From assembly GCA_944326445.1 (NCBI GenBank), contig CALVDZ010000008.1:9532-73531 (forward strand): 64,000 bases of DNA, written 5' to 3'. The notes below the pieces were generated by a model that was not told the DNA's origin, ran no database searches, and worked only from the letters and a program-made list of their open reading frames with translations. A program made the position numbers and the translations under genes. Positions within the stretch are counted from its first letter, which is position 1. Each line of letters begins with the position of its first letter. Origin of the DNA: an uncultured Helicobacter sp. (GTDB lineage Bacteria; Campylobacterota; Campylobacteria; Campylobacterales; Helicobacteraceae). This document shows positions 52,648 to 61,673 of the stretch, one piece after another.

Positions 52648-52724
52648 TGGTGTGCTCGGAGGGATTCAAACCCCCGACCTACAGGACCGCAACCTGTTGC
52701 TCTATTCAGCTGAGCTACGAGCAC
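52648..52724 (-). tRNA. tRNA-Arg (GCG anticodon)
   Basis: Minus-strand cloverleaf GTGCTCG...CGAGCAC with CCA encoded. The anticodon stem ACAGG/CCTGT holds loop TTGCGGT with anticodon GCG (Arg CGY). The T-arm GGGGGTTTGAATCCCTC and D-arm GCTCAGCTGAATAGAGC are standard. Confidence 0.95.
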
Positions 52725-52830
52725 ACAAAATGTAAAGGCGGCATTCTAGCGCATCATTCCTTAATGTTTGTTTTAGACTTTTTGCTTTACAATGCCACCC
52801 TTATTTTATACAAGAAAGTGGGTGATGCAT

Positions 52831-53043
52831 ATGCCGGGTATCAAAGTGCGTGAAAACGAGAGCTTCGATGAAGCGTATAGAAAGTTTAAAAAGCAAACCG
52901 ATAGAAATCTCGTCGTTACCGAGACGCGAGCTAGGAGGTTTTTTGAGCCACAGACAGAGCGCCGCAAGAAACAAAAGATAAACGCTAAGAAAAAACTCCT
53001 CAAGCGTCTGTATATGCTCCGTCGCTACGAGTCTAGACTCTAG
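52831..53043 (+). CDS. rpsU: 30S ribosomal protein S21 RpsU
   Basis: 70 residues from the ATG at 52831, the normal S21 length, starting MPGIKVRENESFDEAYRKFKKQ. The rest is highly basic (RRKKQKINAKKKLLKRLYMLRR), as expected of this small-subunit protein that helps mRNA binding. An ATG two codons upstream (52825) is an alternative. Divergent from tRNA-Arg. Confidence 0.95.
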   Translation: MPGIKVRENESFDEAYRKFKKQTDRNLVVTETRARRFFEPQTERRKKQKINAKKKLLKRLYMLRRYESRL

Positions 53044-53055
53044 GCAGACTTGCGG

Positions 53056-53087
53056 CAAACATCGGCGCGCTACGCGCCCGGTGTTTG
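53056..53087 (+). terminator. Stem-loop after rpsU
   Basis: CAAACATCGGCGCG and CGCGCCCGGTGTTTG form a long stem with a short CTA loop and one bulge, 13 bp after the rpsU stop, followed by TGTTTGG. It is a strong hairpin with a weak T-run. Confidence 0.55.
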
Positions 53088-53274
53088 TGTTTGGCAAAGC
53101 CTTGCTTAGGCTCTTAGCCTTGTGGATTGTGAGTGCTTAGATTCTGCACTTGCGCATTTTTTAGAATCTCTTAAATCCCCCGCCTTAGATTCTGTGCTTC
53201 CTGATATTTTGTCATTGTCTTTAGAATCTGCGCTAGATTTTACACCGGCTTAGATTCTGTAAAGATTTTAGATT

Positions 53275-53355
53275 CTGCTTAGGCTCGTGCTTACGCACGC
53301 ACTATTATTTATATTTGGCAAAGCCTTGTTAGGATTTTTTGGTGTTGTGGATTGT
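53275..53355 (-). repeat. Partial R3 repeat within heptamer-rich spacer
   Basis: GCTCGTGCTTACGCACGCAC and ATATTTGGCAAAGCCTTG match the reversed R3 end, followed by GGATTTTTTGGTGTTGTGG. The flanking DNA (53130-53275 and 53355-53430) is dense in AGATTCT heptamers. No gene in 53044-53674 is supported. Confidence 0.65.
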
Positions 53356-53433
53356 GTGAGTTTCTTAGATTCTGAATCTACTTGAGATTCTGCTAGGCTA
53401 GATTTTAAGCCCACACGAGATTTTATATTTTCC

Positions 53434-53626
53434 TTACACTCCGCGCTTGGCTTTGCCCCGCTTGGTGTGGATTCTATAAGCTCACCACTGCAAACAAAAA
53501 ATTAGTCATTGCGGTGGTGCTTGTGGAATTTTTGGCGGGTGCGGGGGTAGAAGTTACCTAGAGGGTAAGTGAGCACTCCCCAAACCCGCCAAATCTCTGC
53601 AATGATTACCCAAGGAGCTATTTTCC
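53434..53626 (+). repeat. Family R2a dispersed repeat
   Basis: GCGCTTGGCTTTGCCCCGC end, CTGCAAACAAAAAATTAGTC, the core TTTTTGGCGGGTGCGGGGGT ... CTCCCCAAACCCGCC with inner GTTACCTAGAGGGTAAGT, and the 3' end ACCCAAGGAGCTATTTTCC. Almost the same as the 38.7-kb copy. Confidence 0.85.
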
Positions 53627-53674
53627 CCGCCCAAAAGCCGCATTTCTTCACAAGAGTGCAAAAGCCTCTAGGGC

Positions 53675-55150
53675 TTAGAAGTCATAGCGCATCTCTACGC
53701 GCCCTCTGCCGTAATTCACCTCGCCGACATTTTGCCCATAGTAGGCTGTCGCAGTGAGTCTGCCGACTTTATAAGTAACCGATGGCGCAATCTCTTGGAA
53801 AGTGATCCCCTTGCCATTTTGTGCGTCATTTATGTCGCTTTGGCTCAACACGCTTGGAATGTATGGGTAGTTGTTGTCCCCGCTTATGAATGAGTAGTCT
53901 AGCCCGAGCTTCCATGCTTTTGTCAATGCATAATCTAGCACGAGGTAGCCCACCTGTATGCTAGTATCAGCGCGTCCCCCAGCACCCATAAAGCCAAAGC
54001 CCTCTGCTGTCGCTCCTGTGCTATTTACCCAGAATTTCCCAGCGACATTTATCCCGCCTTTGTGATCGAGCAGTGTGCCATAGCCATCGCCAAAGCTCCC
54101 CAGATAGCCGAGCTTGAAGGAGAAGGGATTTTCTTTGCTCTTATAGCCGATTTGGAAGTTATAAAGCCCGCGGCTTTTTGCCCAATCTTTGTTAGCAAAG
54201 CCGCTGTAGTCTGCTAGTCCAAAGTCCCCGCTACCGCTGCGGAGTGTGAATCCCCAAGCCGTGTTGGTAAAATCCCCCGCACCTGTCATGAAGTTGGCAT
54301 TATCCACCATACCTGCTGCCGAGACTTGCCCTAGCACATAAAATCCACCAAAGTCGTATTTGGCCTCACCAAAGGCCATATAGTTTAGCAACCTATTGAT
54401 ATGCGCCAAAGAAACATTGTAGCTAAAGCCCCCGAGCTTTTCTCCGCTCACAGAAAGGCTGATGAGATCGTTACCCATAGAGCCTCGGCTGTTGTTGCTA
54501 CTTCCGAGGCCTACGCCACCATTGCTAGTGCTACCGCGGAGGCTGTAGATGACATGGCTTGTGATCCAGCTATCATAGAGGTTTATGGCTAGCTTAGTCT
54601 TGCCTGTTTGGATCTTGGCGATAGCACCTGTGCCTATATCTGTGTTTTTATCACTAAAGACTGAATCCATCGAAATCCGTCCAGCGCGAAACTCGGCTTT
54701 GAGATCCTCGCCCTTTAGCTCCTTATTAACCGAGAGTTGGGAGATACCAAACCTGTCGTTAAACTCCTTGCCTGTAATCACGGCCATAGTCCCCTGTGCA
54801 GCACCATTTGTGTTGCTGCTGCCTGTGGGGTTTGAGCTACCGTAGTTAAACATTAATCCCGTGGTGAGGCTCCACCCATCGACTTTGCCCGAAGTGAGAT
54901 CGATCCTAAATCTGTGCTGCTGATCCGCACCGCCGCCGCCAGCACCCTCAATCGTGGTAAGTCGCATACGCGCAAATCCCTTAGCCTCCATTCCTTCAAA
55001 AAAACTGCTCACTGCCTTTTTGCTCTCACTTGGCGCGGGAGCTTGTGCGCTCTGTGCGTCTTGAGCACCCTGTGCGCTTGGTGCCTCATTAGCGATAAGC
55101 AAACTCGAGCTAAGCAATCCTGCCAATACTAACGAAATTTTGTTGCTCAT
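53675..55150 (-). CDS. Major outer membrane porin, Campylobacter MOMP type
   Basis: 491 residues with a signal peptide (MSNKISLVLAGLLSSSLLIANEA) and a short Ala/Gln/Ser-rich linker. A large barrel of alternating strands follows (GFARMRLTTIEG, WSLTTGLMFNYG, AEFRAGRISMDSVFSDKNTDIGTGAIAKIQTGKTKLAINLYDSWITS), ending GRGRVEMRYDF with a C-terminal Phe. The domain order and the YDSW-type strand resemble the MOMP porin of Campylobacter. ATG after AAGGAG and a minus-strand TACAAT upstream (55184-55191 region). Probably a general porin and surface antigen. Confidence 0.88.
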   Translation of the reverse strand: MSNKISLVLAGLLSSSLLIANEAPSAQGAQDAQSAQAPAPSESKKAVSSFFEGMEAKGFARMRLTTIEGAGGGGADQQHRFRIDLTSGKVDGWSLTTGLMFNYGSSNPTGSSNTNGAAQGTMAVITGKEFNDRFGISQLSVNKELKGEDLKAEFRAGRISMDSVFSDKNTDIGTGAIAKIQTGKTKLAINLYDSWITSHVIYSLRGSTSNGGVGLGSSNNSRGSMGNDLISLSVSGEKLGGFSYNVSLAHINRLLNYMAFGEAKYDFGGFYVLGQVSAAGMVDNANFMTGAGDFTNTAWGFTLRSGSGDFGLADYSGFANKDWAKSRGLYNFQIGYKSKENPFSFKLGYLGSFGDGYGTLLDHKGGINVAGKFWVNSTGATAEGFGFMGAGGRADTSIQVGYLVLDYALTKAWKLGLDYSFISGDNNYPYIPSVLSQSDINDAQNGKGITFQEIAPSVTYKVGRLTATAYYGQNVGEVNYGRGRVEMRYDF

Positions 55151-55377
55151 TGTTTCTCCTTGGTTGAATTTAAAGGACGGGAAAATTGTAATAACCCAAT
55201 TTAAAATGTGTGTGTAGAGCGTGTAAGGATTGTGTAAAGTTTGCGCACAATGAGTAAATCCCCCTTAGATGTGGCTTTATGAGAGATTAAGGCGAATAAT
55301 GCGATGATTTGCCAAAGGCGCAAAGGGTGCGTGGCACACGCGTAGGGCGCACTTGCGATTACACATAAGGGCATAGG

Positions 55378-56151
55378 TTGGAGACTTTGAGAGATTTTGC
55401 ACTCACGCCATTTGTATCGCGCTGCATTGTAGCGGGGCGAGAGGTTATCGCGCGATTAGATTCTGCTGATAGCACGCTCTATGCTAAGCACTCCCTAGGA
55501 GCGGGGGGCGATGTGAGCATAGGTGCGGATTTGGAAGCGCAAAAAATCTTTGTGCGCCACCTGCTCCCCATCGCGCATATAGATTCTGAAGAGAGTGGGT
55601 TTATCCCCTCATCGCAGGGCATAAGCGATATAATCCTCCTTGATCCACTCGATGGCAGTGACAACTTCCTCTCACACATTCCCTATTATGGCGCGTCGGT
55701 GGCATTGTGCGATGCGCATAGAATCTGCAAGGAAGCGGTGGTGATAGATTTTTGCGCCCAACGCCTCATCGCGCGCAGCGGGGATACAATCCTAGAATAT
55801 AGCCTGCGAGATTCTAGCCCTCGCGCTATCAAGCCCTATGTAGCCACGCACTCGCACACCCCCAAATGCGGGATTTTTGAGAAAGCCTACTCCAATCCCC
55901 ATATCGCCGCGCGCCTCTTTGCTAATGGGCTAAAATTCCGCTCTCTAGGCGCGAGTGCGCTCTCATTTAGCCTAGCGCACAAGGTGAGCTTTATGCTCTT
56001 TGTGGGTAGCATACGCGAGTATGATAGCAAGGCGGGGCTATATCTCTGCGAGGGGCTCTATATAAATCACAATAGAGATTTCGTGCTTATAAGTAAAGAT
56101 AAGCAAATTTTTGCTACCATTATGCAACTTCTCACCCAAGGTAAGGATTAG
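55378..56151 (+). CDS. Inositol-monophosphatase family phosphatase (CysQ/SuhB type)
   Basis: 257 residues, TTG start after AAGGGCATAGG. The metal-binding signature LLDPLDGSDNFLSHIPYYGASVALC is the DPXDGT-like motif with Ser for Thr, and EESGFI is the upstream Glu motif (HIDSEESGF). These enzymes dephosphorylate inositol phosphates or adenosine 3',5'-bisphosphate; which is used here cannot be read from sequence. Two bp before accD, so co-transcribed. Confidence 0.82.
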   Translation: METLRDFALTPFVSRCIVAGREVIARLDSADSTLYAKHSLGAGGDVSIGADLEAQKIFVRHLLPIAHIDSEESGFIPSSQGISDIILLDPLDGSDNFLSHIPYYGASVALCDAHRICKEAVVIDFCAQRLIARSGDTILEYSLRDSSPRAIKPYVATHSHTPKCGIFEKAYSNPHIAARLFANGLKFRSLGASALSFSLAHKVSFMLFVGSIREYDSKAGLYLCEGLYINHNRDFVLISKDKQIFATIMQLLTQGKD

Positions 56152-56153
56152 GT

Positions 56154-57023
56154 ATGTCATTTAGCGATTTTTTCAAGTCCAAAAAAGCCGAGCCACGCGC
56201 CCAAAAAGGTGAGGCACCATCGCATTGGATCAAATGTCCAAACTGCAGCGCGCTGATGTATTATAAAGAAGTCTTTGCCCAATCCCAAGTCTGCCCCAAA
56301 TGCAACCATCATCTTAGAATCTCCGCGCAAGAGAGGATCGAGCTTTTGTGCGATGCGGGGAGCTTTGAAGAATACGACAAGGATTTACGCCCCATCGATC
56401 CGCTAGAATTTGTGGATAAAAAAAGCTACAAGCAGCGCGTAGAGGAGGGTGAGCAAAAAAGCGGCAGACCAAGCTCGGCAATCGCTGGGGAGGCGTTTAT
56501 CGAGGGCATTGGCACGCAATTAGTCGTGTTTGACTTTTCCTTTATGGGTGGCTCTCTAGGCTCTGTGGAGGGCGAGAAAATCGTGCGCGCCATCAATCGC
56601 GCTATCCAAAAACGCCAAGCCCTCGTGATATGCTCCACAAGCGGTGGTGCGAGAATGCAAGAATCCACGCATTCGCTTATGCAAATGGCAAAGACTTCCG
56701 CCGCGCTCAATAAACTCTCTGCCGCCAAGCTCCCCTTTATCTCGCTGCTAGTCGATCCGACTTTTGGGGGCGTGAGTGCGAGTTTTGCATTTTTGGGCGA
56801 TGTGATTATCGCCGAGCCGGGTGCGATCATCGGCTTTGCTGGTCCTAGGGTTATCAAGCAAACTATTGGCGCGGATTTGCCACAGGGCTTCCAAACTGCG
56901 GAGTTTTTGCTCGAGCACGGGCTCATCGATATGGTGGTAGAGCGCAAAAATCTCAAAAAAACCATCGCGGATTTGATGAGATACCTCAACACAAACTATG
57001 AGATACAACCTATATTGTATTAG
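56154..57023 (+). CDS. accD: Acetyl-CoA carboxylase carboxyltransferase beta subunit AccD
   Basis: 289 residues. Transfers the carboxyl group from biotin to acetyl-CoA together with AccA, producing malonyl-CoA for FabD. A four-Cys zinc ribbon at C28, C31, C47 and C50 (CPNC ... CPKC) is followed by the crotonase-like domain with STSGGARMQESTHSLMQM and FAGPRVIKQTIG. ATG after AAGGATTAG. The 3' end overlaps rlmH by 26 bp. Confidence 0.97.
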   Translation: MSFSDFFKSKKAEPRAQKGEAPSHWIKCPNCSALMYYKEVFAQSQVCPKCNHHLRISAQERIELLCDAGSFEEYDKDLRPIDPLEFVDKKSYKQRVEEGEQKSGRPSSAIAGEAFIEGIGTQLVVFDFSFMGGSLGSVEGEKIVRAINRAIQKRQALVICSTSGGARMQESTHSLMQMAKTSAALNKLSAAKLPFISLLVDPTFGGVSASFAFLGDVIIAEPGAIIGFAGPRVIKQTIGADLPQGFQTAEFLLEHGLIDMVVERKNLKKTIADLMRYLNTNYEIQPILY

Positions 57024-57456
57024 CAAGGCGGATTCACAGGAGCTAGTGGAGGATTTTGTGATGAAGTGCAGAGGGTTTGGCGCGCAGCTGCTCATACACG
57101 ATGTTTTTAACAACGCCATCGCCAAGGCGCAAAAAATCTCCGCCGCCAAAGCCCAAGAATCCTACTCTAAAGCCCTCACATCCTTTGTCAAGCACACGCC
57201 CTCACACCTTAGTATCGCGCTTACACCTAGTGCCAAAATGCTAGATTCACACGAGTTTGCCAACCTCATCGCCAATTACCAAGAGGTGAGCTTTTTTATC
57301 GGCGGGGCGTATGGGTTTAGCTCTGATTTTTTGCGCTCGCTAAAGACTTTGAGCCTCTCTCCGCTCACCCTAAGCCACAAAATCGCCAAAATCGTGCTGT
57401 GCGAGCAAATCTATCGCGCGCTAAGCATTATGACAAACCACCCATACCACAAATAA
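56998..57456 (+). CDS. rlmH: 23S rRNA (pseudouridine-1915-N3)-methyltransferase RlmH
   Basis: 152 residues, SPOUT-class methyltransferase. The knot motif FFIGGAYGFSSDFLR and the ending KIVLCEQIYRALSIMTNHPYHK (family YRA/HPYHK) are clear. The start ATG lies inside accD, so translation is coupled. Same neighbours as H. pylori HP0949. Confidence 0.95.
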   Translation: MRYNLYCISKADSQELVEDFVMKCRGFGAQLLIHDVFNNAIAKAQKISAAKAQESYSKALTSFVKHTPSHLSIALTPSAKMLDSHEFANLIANYQEVSFFIGGAYGFSSDFLRSLKTLSLSPLTLSHKIAKIVLCEQIYRALSIMTNHPYHK

Positions 57457-57474
57457 CTTCTACAAAGGGCACAA

Positions 57475-57852
57475 ATGGATTATGAGTTTTTTAGCACATT
57501 GCTGACACAAAGAAAGCGGGTTTTGCGGGATTCTATGATAGAGAAGGGCGAGCTTATGGAGCAGTGGTATAGCTCTAGGCTCTCTGATGATAGCGATGTC
57601 GTGGCGGCTGCGCTCTATGAGAGCAAAGTCGCTAATATCCTCGAGCTGCAAAAAACCGAGATTGATGATATAGACTACGCGCTTACTAAAATCAAAAACA
57701 AAACCTATGGAATCTGTGAGATGTGCGATGATGAGATTGATATCGAGCGGCTAAAAATCAAACCCCACGCGAGGTATTGTATCGATTGTCGCGAAGATGT
57801 GGAAAAAAGGCAGATTTTAGAGCAAAAAATGCAAAACCTCAAGAAACGATAA
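57475..57852 (+). CDS. DksA/TraR-family zinc-finger protein
   Basis: 125 residues. The C4 zinc finger at C81, C84, C102 and C105 (CEMCDDEIDIERLKIKPHARYCIDC) is preceded by a helical hairpin with many charged residues (DSMIEKGELMEQWYSSRL ... YESKVANILELQKTEIDDIDYAL), where DksA carries its acidic tip. DksA proteins bind RNA polymerase and mediate stringent control. ATG without a strong SD but 18 bp after rlmH. Could be a shorter TraR-like factor. Confidence 0.88.
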   Translation: MDYEFFSTLLTQRKRVLRDSMIEKGELMEQWYSSRLSDDSDVVAAALYESKVANILELQKTEIDDIDYALTKIKNKTYGICEMCDDEIDIERLKIKPHARYCIDCREDVEKRQILEQKMQNLKKR

Positions 57853-57861
57853 GGAGTGGCT

Positions 57862-58884
57862 ATGCGATTTAAATACTATATGGCTTTTGTGGTGGTGTTT
57901 TGTGTGGTTTTGGGCATTTATGCCTACACATTGGAGCTTGGGAATTTTGCCCTCACGCTCCCAACCGGGCGTGAGCTCGATCTCCCCGTGAGCCTGTGGC
58001 TCATCATCCTCATACTCGTGTTTTGTCTGTGTAGCTCCATACTCTTTGCCTCCTCGTGGGCGAGCTCGCTTATGCGCTCCTATCGCACGCGCAATGACTT
58101 CAGCCATCTCTTCTCACAGATAAACGAGCAAGCCCTCAACAAACCCATAGAATCTCGCGTGTATAAAAATCCCGATATCTCCAAGCTCTCCAAAATCCTC
58201 GCGCGCTTTTATCTCAAGCCGCGGCTAGATTCTAATGAGTGCTTTGAGCCCAAAATCGATAAGCTTTTTGAAAACTACAAAGATGTGATGAGTGGCAAAA
58301 GCGTGGATTTGCGCGCGTATAATTTGAGCAAGGATAATAAATTCTCCATACAGAATCTAAAAAACAAGATTCAAAGCGATAGCAAATGCGCCTTTAATGC
58401 ACTAAGCGATACCCAACCCCAAGAGATACGCGATTTTGCAGTGGTGCAGATACTCACACACGGCTCCTCTAAGGATATCGAGCGACTTCTAAGCTCACAA
58501 GTGGGCTATAATGCCTCGATGAAGCCTTCCCTCATACACGCCTTTATCGCCAATCACGAGCTTTTTAGCCCAGAAACGCTCTCGCGCATCTCCCAGCAAA
58601 TGTCTTTCAACGCCCAAGACTATGTCCAGCTCGCCCAGCAGAGCAAAGACATACTAGAGCCGCACGCGTGGTATAAACTCCTAGAATCTCTCGCCAATGC
58701 CGATGAGCACGCCGAAAACGCGCTGTTTTATGTGATGTTTGAACTCGAGATGATCGATAAGGTGCGTGAGAGGCGCGCCCTGCACGGCAAAGACGAGTAT
58801 CGCCTCATCGATGCGTATTTGGATCTCAAAGATTCAGGCAAGCACTATCCGCTTGATATATTTTTTAATCAATGCAATATTTAG
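57862..58884 (+). CDS. Two-helix membrane protein, HP0947-like
   Basis: 340 residues from the ATG at 57862 (AAGGAG five nt upstream); a GTG at 57856 is too close to the SD. Two hydrophobic helices (YYMAFVVVFCVVLGIYAYTLEL; VSLWLIILILVFCLCSSILFA) flank a short loop. A long soluble, mainly helical domain with repeat-like motifs then faces the cytoplasm. The domain is not recognised. Position after dksA matches H. pylori HP0947, so it is conserved in the genus. Confidence 0.75.
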   Translation: MRFKYYMAFVVVFCVVLGIYAYTLELGNFALTLPTGRELDLPVSLWLIILILVFCLCSSILFASSWASSLMRSYRTRNDFSHLFSQINEQALNKPIESRVYKNPDISKLSKILARFYLKPRLDSNECFEPKIDKLFENYKDVMSGKSVDLRAYNLSKDNKFSIQNLKNKIQSDSKCAFNALSDTQPQEIRDFAVVQILTHGSSKDIERLLSSQVGYNASMKPSLIHAFIANHELFSPETLSRISQQMSFNAQDYVQLAQQSKDILEPHAWYKLLESLANADEHAENALFYVMFELEMIDKVRERRALHGKDEYRLIDAYLDLKDSGKHYPLDIFFNQCNI

Positions 58885-58892
58885 GAGGGGGT

Positions 58893-60287
58893 ATGATAGC
58901 ACCGCTAGATTCTGTGCATATCCGCGCGCTGAAGGCAATCGTAGGGGAGGAAAACTGCTATGACGATCCCGCGCACCGCATAGCGTATTGTTATGACGCC
59001 ACAAGGGAGCGATACGAGCCCCAAGCGGTTGTGTATCCTAGAGACGAGCGCGATGTGAGCGAAATCCTCAAATACTGCAACACACACAAAATCGCTATAA
59101 TCCCCCGCGGCGCGGGAAGTGGATTTACCGGTGGGGCACTGCCGGCAAATGGTGGGATTGTCCTAGCACTTGAGAAACACTTCAATAAGATTCTAGAAAT
59201 CGATGAGAAAAACCTCATCGCGCGCGTGCAGCCGGGCGTGGTAAATAAGCACTTCCAAAACGAAGTGGAAAAGCGCGGACTTTTCTACCCGCCCGATCCT
59301 GCTAGCCAAGAATATAGCACGCTGGGGGGCAATGTGAGTGAGAATGCCGGCGGTATGCGCGCAGCGAAATATGGCATCACCAAGGACTATGTGATGGCAC
59401 TGCGCGCGGTGCTGCCCAATGGCGATATCATCAAAGCGGGCAAAAAGACGATTAAAGATGTCGCGGGCTACAACATAGCGGGGATTCTCATCGCGAGTGA
59501 GGGCACGCTAGCGGTTATAACCGAGATCACCCTCAAGCTCATCGCCAAGCCCAAATACCGCCAATCCGCTATGGGTGTCTTTGGCAGTATCAACGACGCG
59601 ATGAATGCGGTGTATAAGAGTATGGCGAGCGGTATCACACCCGTGGCGATGGAGTTTTTGGACAATCTTAGTATCCGCGCAGTCGAGGAGCGATTTGCCA
59701 AAGGCTTGCCCATAGACGCCGGAGCGATCCTCATCACGCAAGTAGATGGCGATATGCCCGAGGTGCTTACCTATCAGCTTGAGCAGCTTGAGCAGAAGTT
59801 TAGAGAAAATGGCTGCGTGGCGTTCAAAAAGGCTCAAAACGCGCAAGAGGAAGAGGATTTGTGGTTTGCTAGGCGCAACGCTAGCCAAAGTATCACGATC
59901 TATGGCAAAAAAAAGCTCAACGAAGATATCACCGTGCCCAGATCGCGCCTGCCCGAGCTCTTAGAGCATATCGCGCGCCTAAGTGAGCAGTATGGCTTTA
60001 AAATCCCGTGTTTTGGGCACACGGGCGATGGCAATGTGCATACCAATGTGATGGTGCCAAACCCAAGCGATCCAGATGAGCTAGCGCGGGGCTATGCGTG
60101 TATCGAGGAGATTTTTAAAATCGCCGTGGAGCTAGAGGGGACTTTGAGCGGGGAACACGGCATAGGGCTCGCCAAAGCCCCCTTTATGCCCCTAGCCTTT
60201 AGTAAAGAGGAGATGAATCTCTTTAGAGTAATCAAGCACGCCTTTGATCCCAATAATATCCTAAATCCGGGCAAAATGGGGCTCTAA
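58893..60287 (+). CDS. glcD: FAD-linked glycolate/2-hydroxyacid oxidase subunit GlcD
   Basis: 464 residues from the ATG at 58893, which follows AGGAGG; the longer frame from 58872 overlaps the upstream gene. FAD_binding_4 domain (IPRGAGSGFTGGALP, GNVSENAGGMRAAKYG, KDVAGYNI) and FAD-oxidase C domain ending SGEHGIGLAKAPF ... FDPNNILNPGKMGL. It lacks Fe-S clusters, unlike the Dld-type protein at 12.4-15.5 kb, and would need GlcE/F partners, none of which are in the window. H. pylori counterpart HP0509. Confidence 0.93.
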   Translation: MIAPLDSVHIRALKAIVGEENCYDDPAHRIAYCYDATRERYEPQAVVYPRDERDVSEILKYCNTHKIAIIPRGAGSGFTGGALPANGGIVLALEKHFNKILEIDEKNLIARVQPGVVNKHFQNEVEKRGLFYPPDPASQEYSTLGGNVSENAGGMRAAKYGITKDYVMALRAVLPNGDIIKAGKKTIKDVAGYNIAGILIASEGTLAVITEITLKLIAKPKYRQSAMGVFGSINDAMNAVYKSMASGITPVAMEFLDNLSIRAVEERFAKGLPIDAGAILITQVDGDMPEVLTYQLEQLEQKFRENGCVAFKKAQNAQEEEDLWFARRNASQSITIYGKKKLNEDITVPRSRLPELLEHIARLSEQYGFKIPCFGHTGDGNVHTNVMVPNPSDPDELARGYACIEEIFKIAVELEGTLSGEHGIGLAKAPFMPLAFSKEEMNLFRVIKHAFDPNNILNPGKMGL

Positions 60288-60303
60288 GCCTCACTATAAC
60301 GCC

Positions 60304-61596
60304 TCACAGAGTAGCCAAAATCGCCTCCAAACTCTCAAACACATACGCCACCTCTTGCTGTGTGATCACATAAGGTGGCATAAAATATATTGTATTCCCT
60401 AGCGGGCGTAGCAGCAAACCTCTCTCAAGCGCTTTATTATACACTTCTATGCCCTTGCGCTGTCCTTCAAACCCTATAAGATCAAAGGCGAGGATCATAC
60501 CGCGTTGGCGCATATTGCCCACAAAGCTAAAGCGTTTTAGAATCTGTGAGCATTCCCAAATATACGCGCTTAGAATCTTATTAGATTCTATAATTCCTTC
60601 ATTTTCAAAAATATCAAGCACGGCGTTAGCGCACGCACACGCCAAAGGATTGCCGGTATAAGAATGCGAGTGCAAAAACGCCCGATGGCTCTCATAAGGT
60701 GCGTAAAAATGCTCATAGATTCTCTCACTCGTAACCACCACAGACAAGGGCAGATACCCACCCGTGATACCCTTGCTAAGACAGAGAAAATCGGGCACCA
60801 CCCCGCACTGCTCAAGTGCGAACATACTGCCTGTCCTCCCAAATCCCACCGCCACTTCATCAAAGATGACAAAAATCCCGCGACTTTGGCACATTTTGGT
60901 AGCCTGCGTGACGAATTCTGGCGCGTGCATCGCCATATTGCCCGCGCACTGCACGAGTGGTTCGAGGATAAAGGCGATAATATTTGGGTGTGAATCTAGC
61001 GTAGATTCTAAATCCTGCAGGGCTTTGTCGGTATTGCCTAGCGTGGGCGCGCTGCTTGTGAGCGTGCGGAGCAATATGGGCTCATAGACTTGCTTATACA
61101 GCCCCACATCGCCCACGCTAAGCGCGCCGATTGTCTCGCCGTGGTAGGCATTCTCTAGGGATAGGAAAGTATCATAAAAACTGCTTTTAGATTCTATAGC
61201 CTTAGCGTGATACGCCATTTTGAGCGCGACTTCTATCGCGCTTGAGCCATTATCGGCAAAAAAGCACTTGCTAAGCGGCGCAGGGAGGAGCTCACACAGG
61301 CGTGAGGCAAGTGTGATGATGGGCTCGTGTGAAAATCCCGCTAGGATAATGTGCTCGAGATTTTCAAGCTGGGCGCGAAGTTTTTGGTTTATATAAGGGT
61401 GGCAATGCCCAAAGAGATTCACCCACCAGCTCGAGATACAATCGATATAGGCTTTGTCCTCAAAGTCATAGACATACACGCCCTTGCCACTTTTAATCGG
61501 TATGAGCGGGTAAGTCGCCTCGTGATCGTGCATCTGCGTGCAGGGGTGCCAGATATGGGCGAGATCTTGGGATTTTAGAATCTGTGAAGCGTGCAT
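60304..61596 (-). CDS. bioA: Adenosylmethionine-8-amino-7-oxononanoate transaminase BioA
   Basis: 430 residues. PLP enzyme that makes 7,8-diaminopelargonate, the substrate of BioD (9.1-9.8 kb). Seen: WHPCTQMHDHE start block, SSWWVNLFGHCHPYI, FADNGSSAIEVALKMAYH, FDEVAVGFGRTGSMFALEQ and LSKGITGGYLPLSVV with the PLP-binding Lys. Convergent with glcD. A minus-strand TACAAT at 61625-61630 fits its promoter. Confidence 0.96.
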   Translation of the reverse strand: MHASQILKSQDLAHIWHPCTQMHDHEATYPLIPIKSGKGVYVYDFEDKAYIDCISSWWVNLFGHCHPYINQKLRAQLENLEHIILAGFSHEPIITLASRLCELLPAPLSKCFFADNGSSAIEVALKMAYHAKAIESKSSFYDTFLSLENAYHGETIGALSVGDVGLYKQVYEPILLRTLTSSAPTLGNTDKALQDLESTLDSHPNIIAFILEPLVQCAGNMAMHAPEFVTQATKMCQSRGIFVIFDEVAVGFGRTGSMFALEQCGVVPDFLCLSKGITGGYLPLSVVVTSERIYEHFYAPYESHRAFLHSHSYTGNPLACACANAVLDIFENEGIIESNKILSAYIWECSQILKRFSFVGNMRQRGMILAFDLIGFEGQRKGIEVYNKALERGLLLRPLGNTIYFMPPYVITQQEVAYVFESLEAILATL

Positions 61597-61662
61597 TGTC
61601 AGCCTTTGTGTGAGATTTGGGGCATTGTAAGTGCTCTAAGCTTTTGTTTGGCTTAGCAGGGA

Positions 61663-61668
61663 TATAAT
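61663..61668 (+). promoter_or_regulatory. -10 element of rnpB
   Basis: TATAAT at 61663-61668, about 7 bp before the paired 5' end of the RNA (61674). A GTTTGGCT stretch upstream has no clear -35. Divergent from bioA. Confidence 0.65.
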
Positions 61669-61673
61669 ACCGG

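Noticed and set aside
52545..52724. N-terminal extension of the MlaD frame (MLVAQLNRATGCGPVGRGFES)
   Set aside because: This is the well-known false translation across a tRNA gene (tRNA-Arg here); the real start is 52544.
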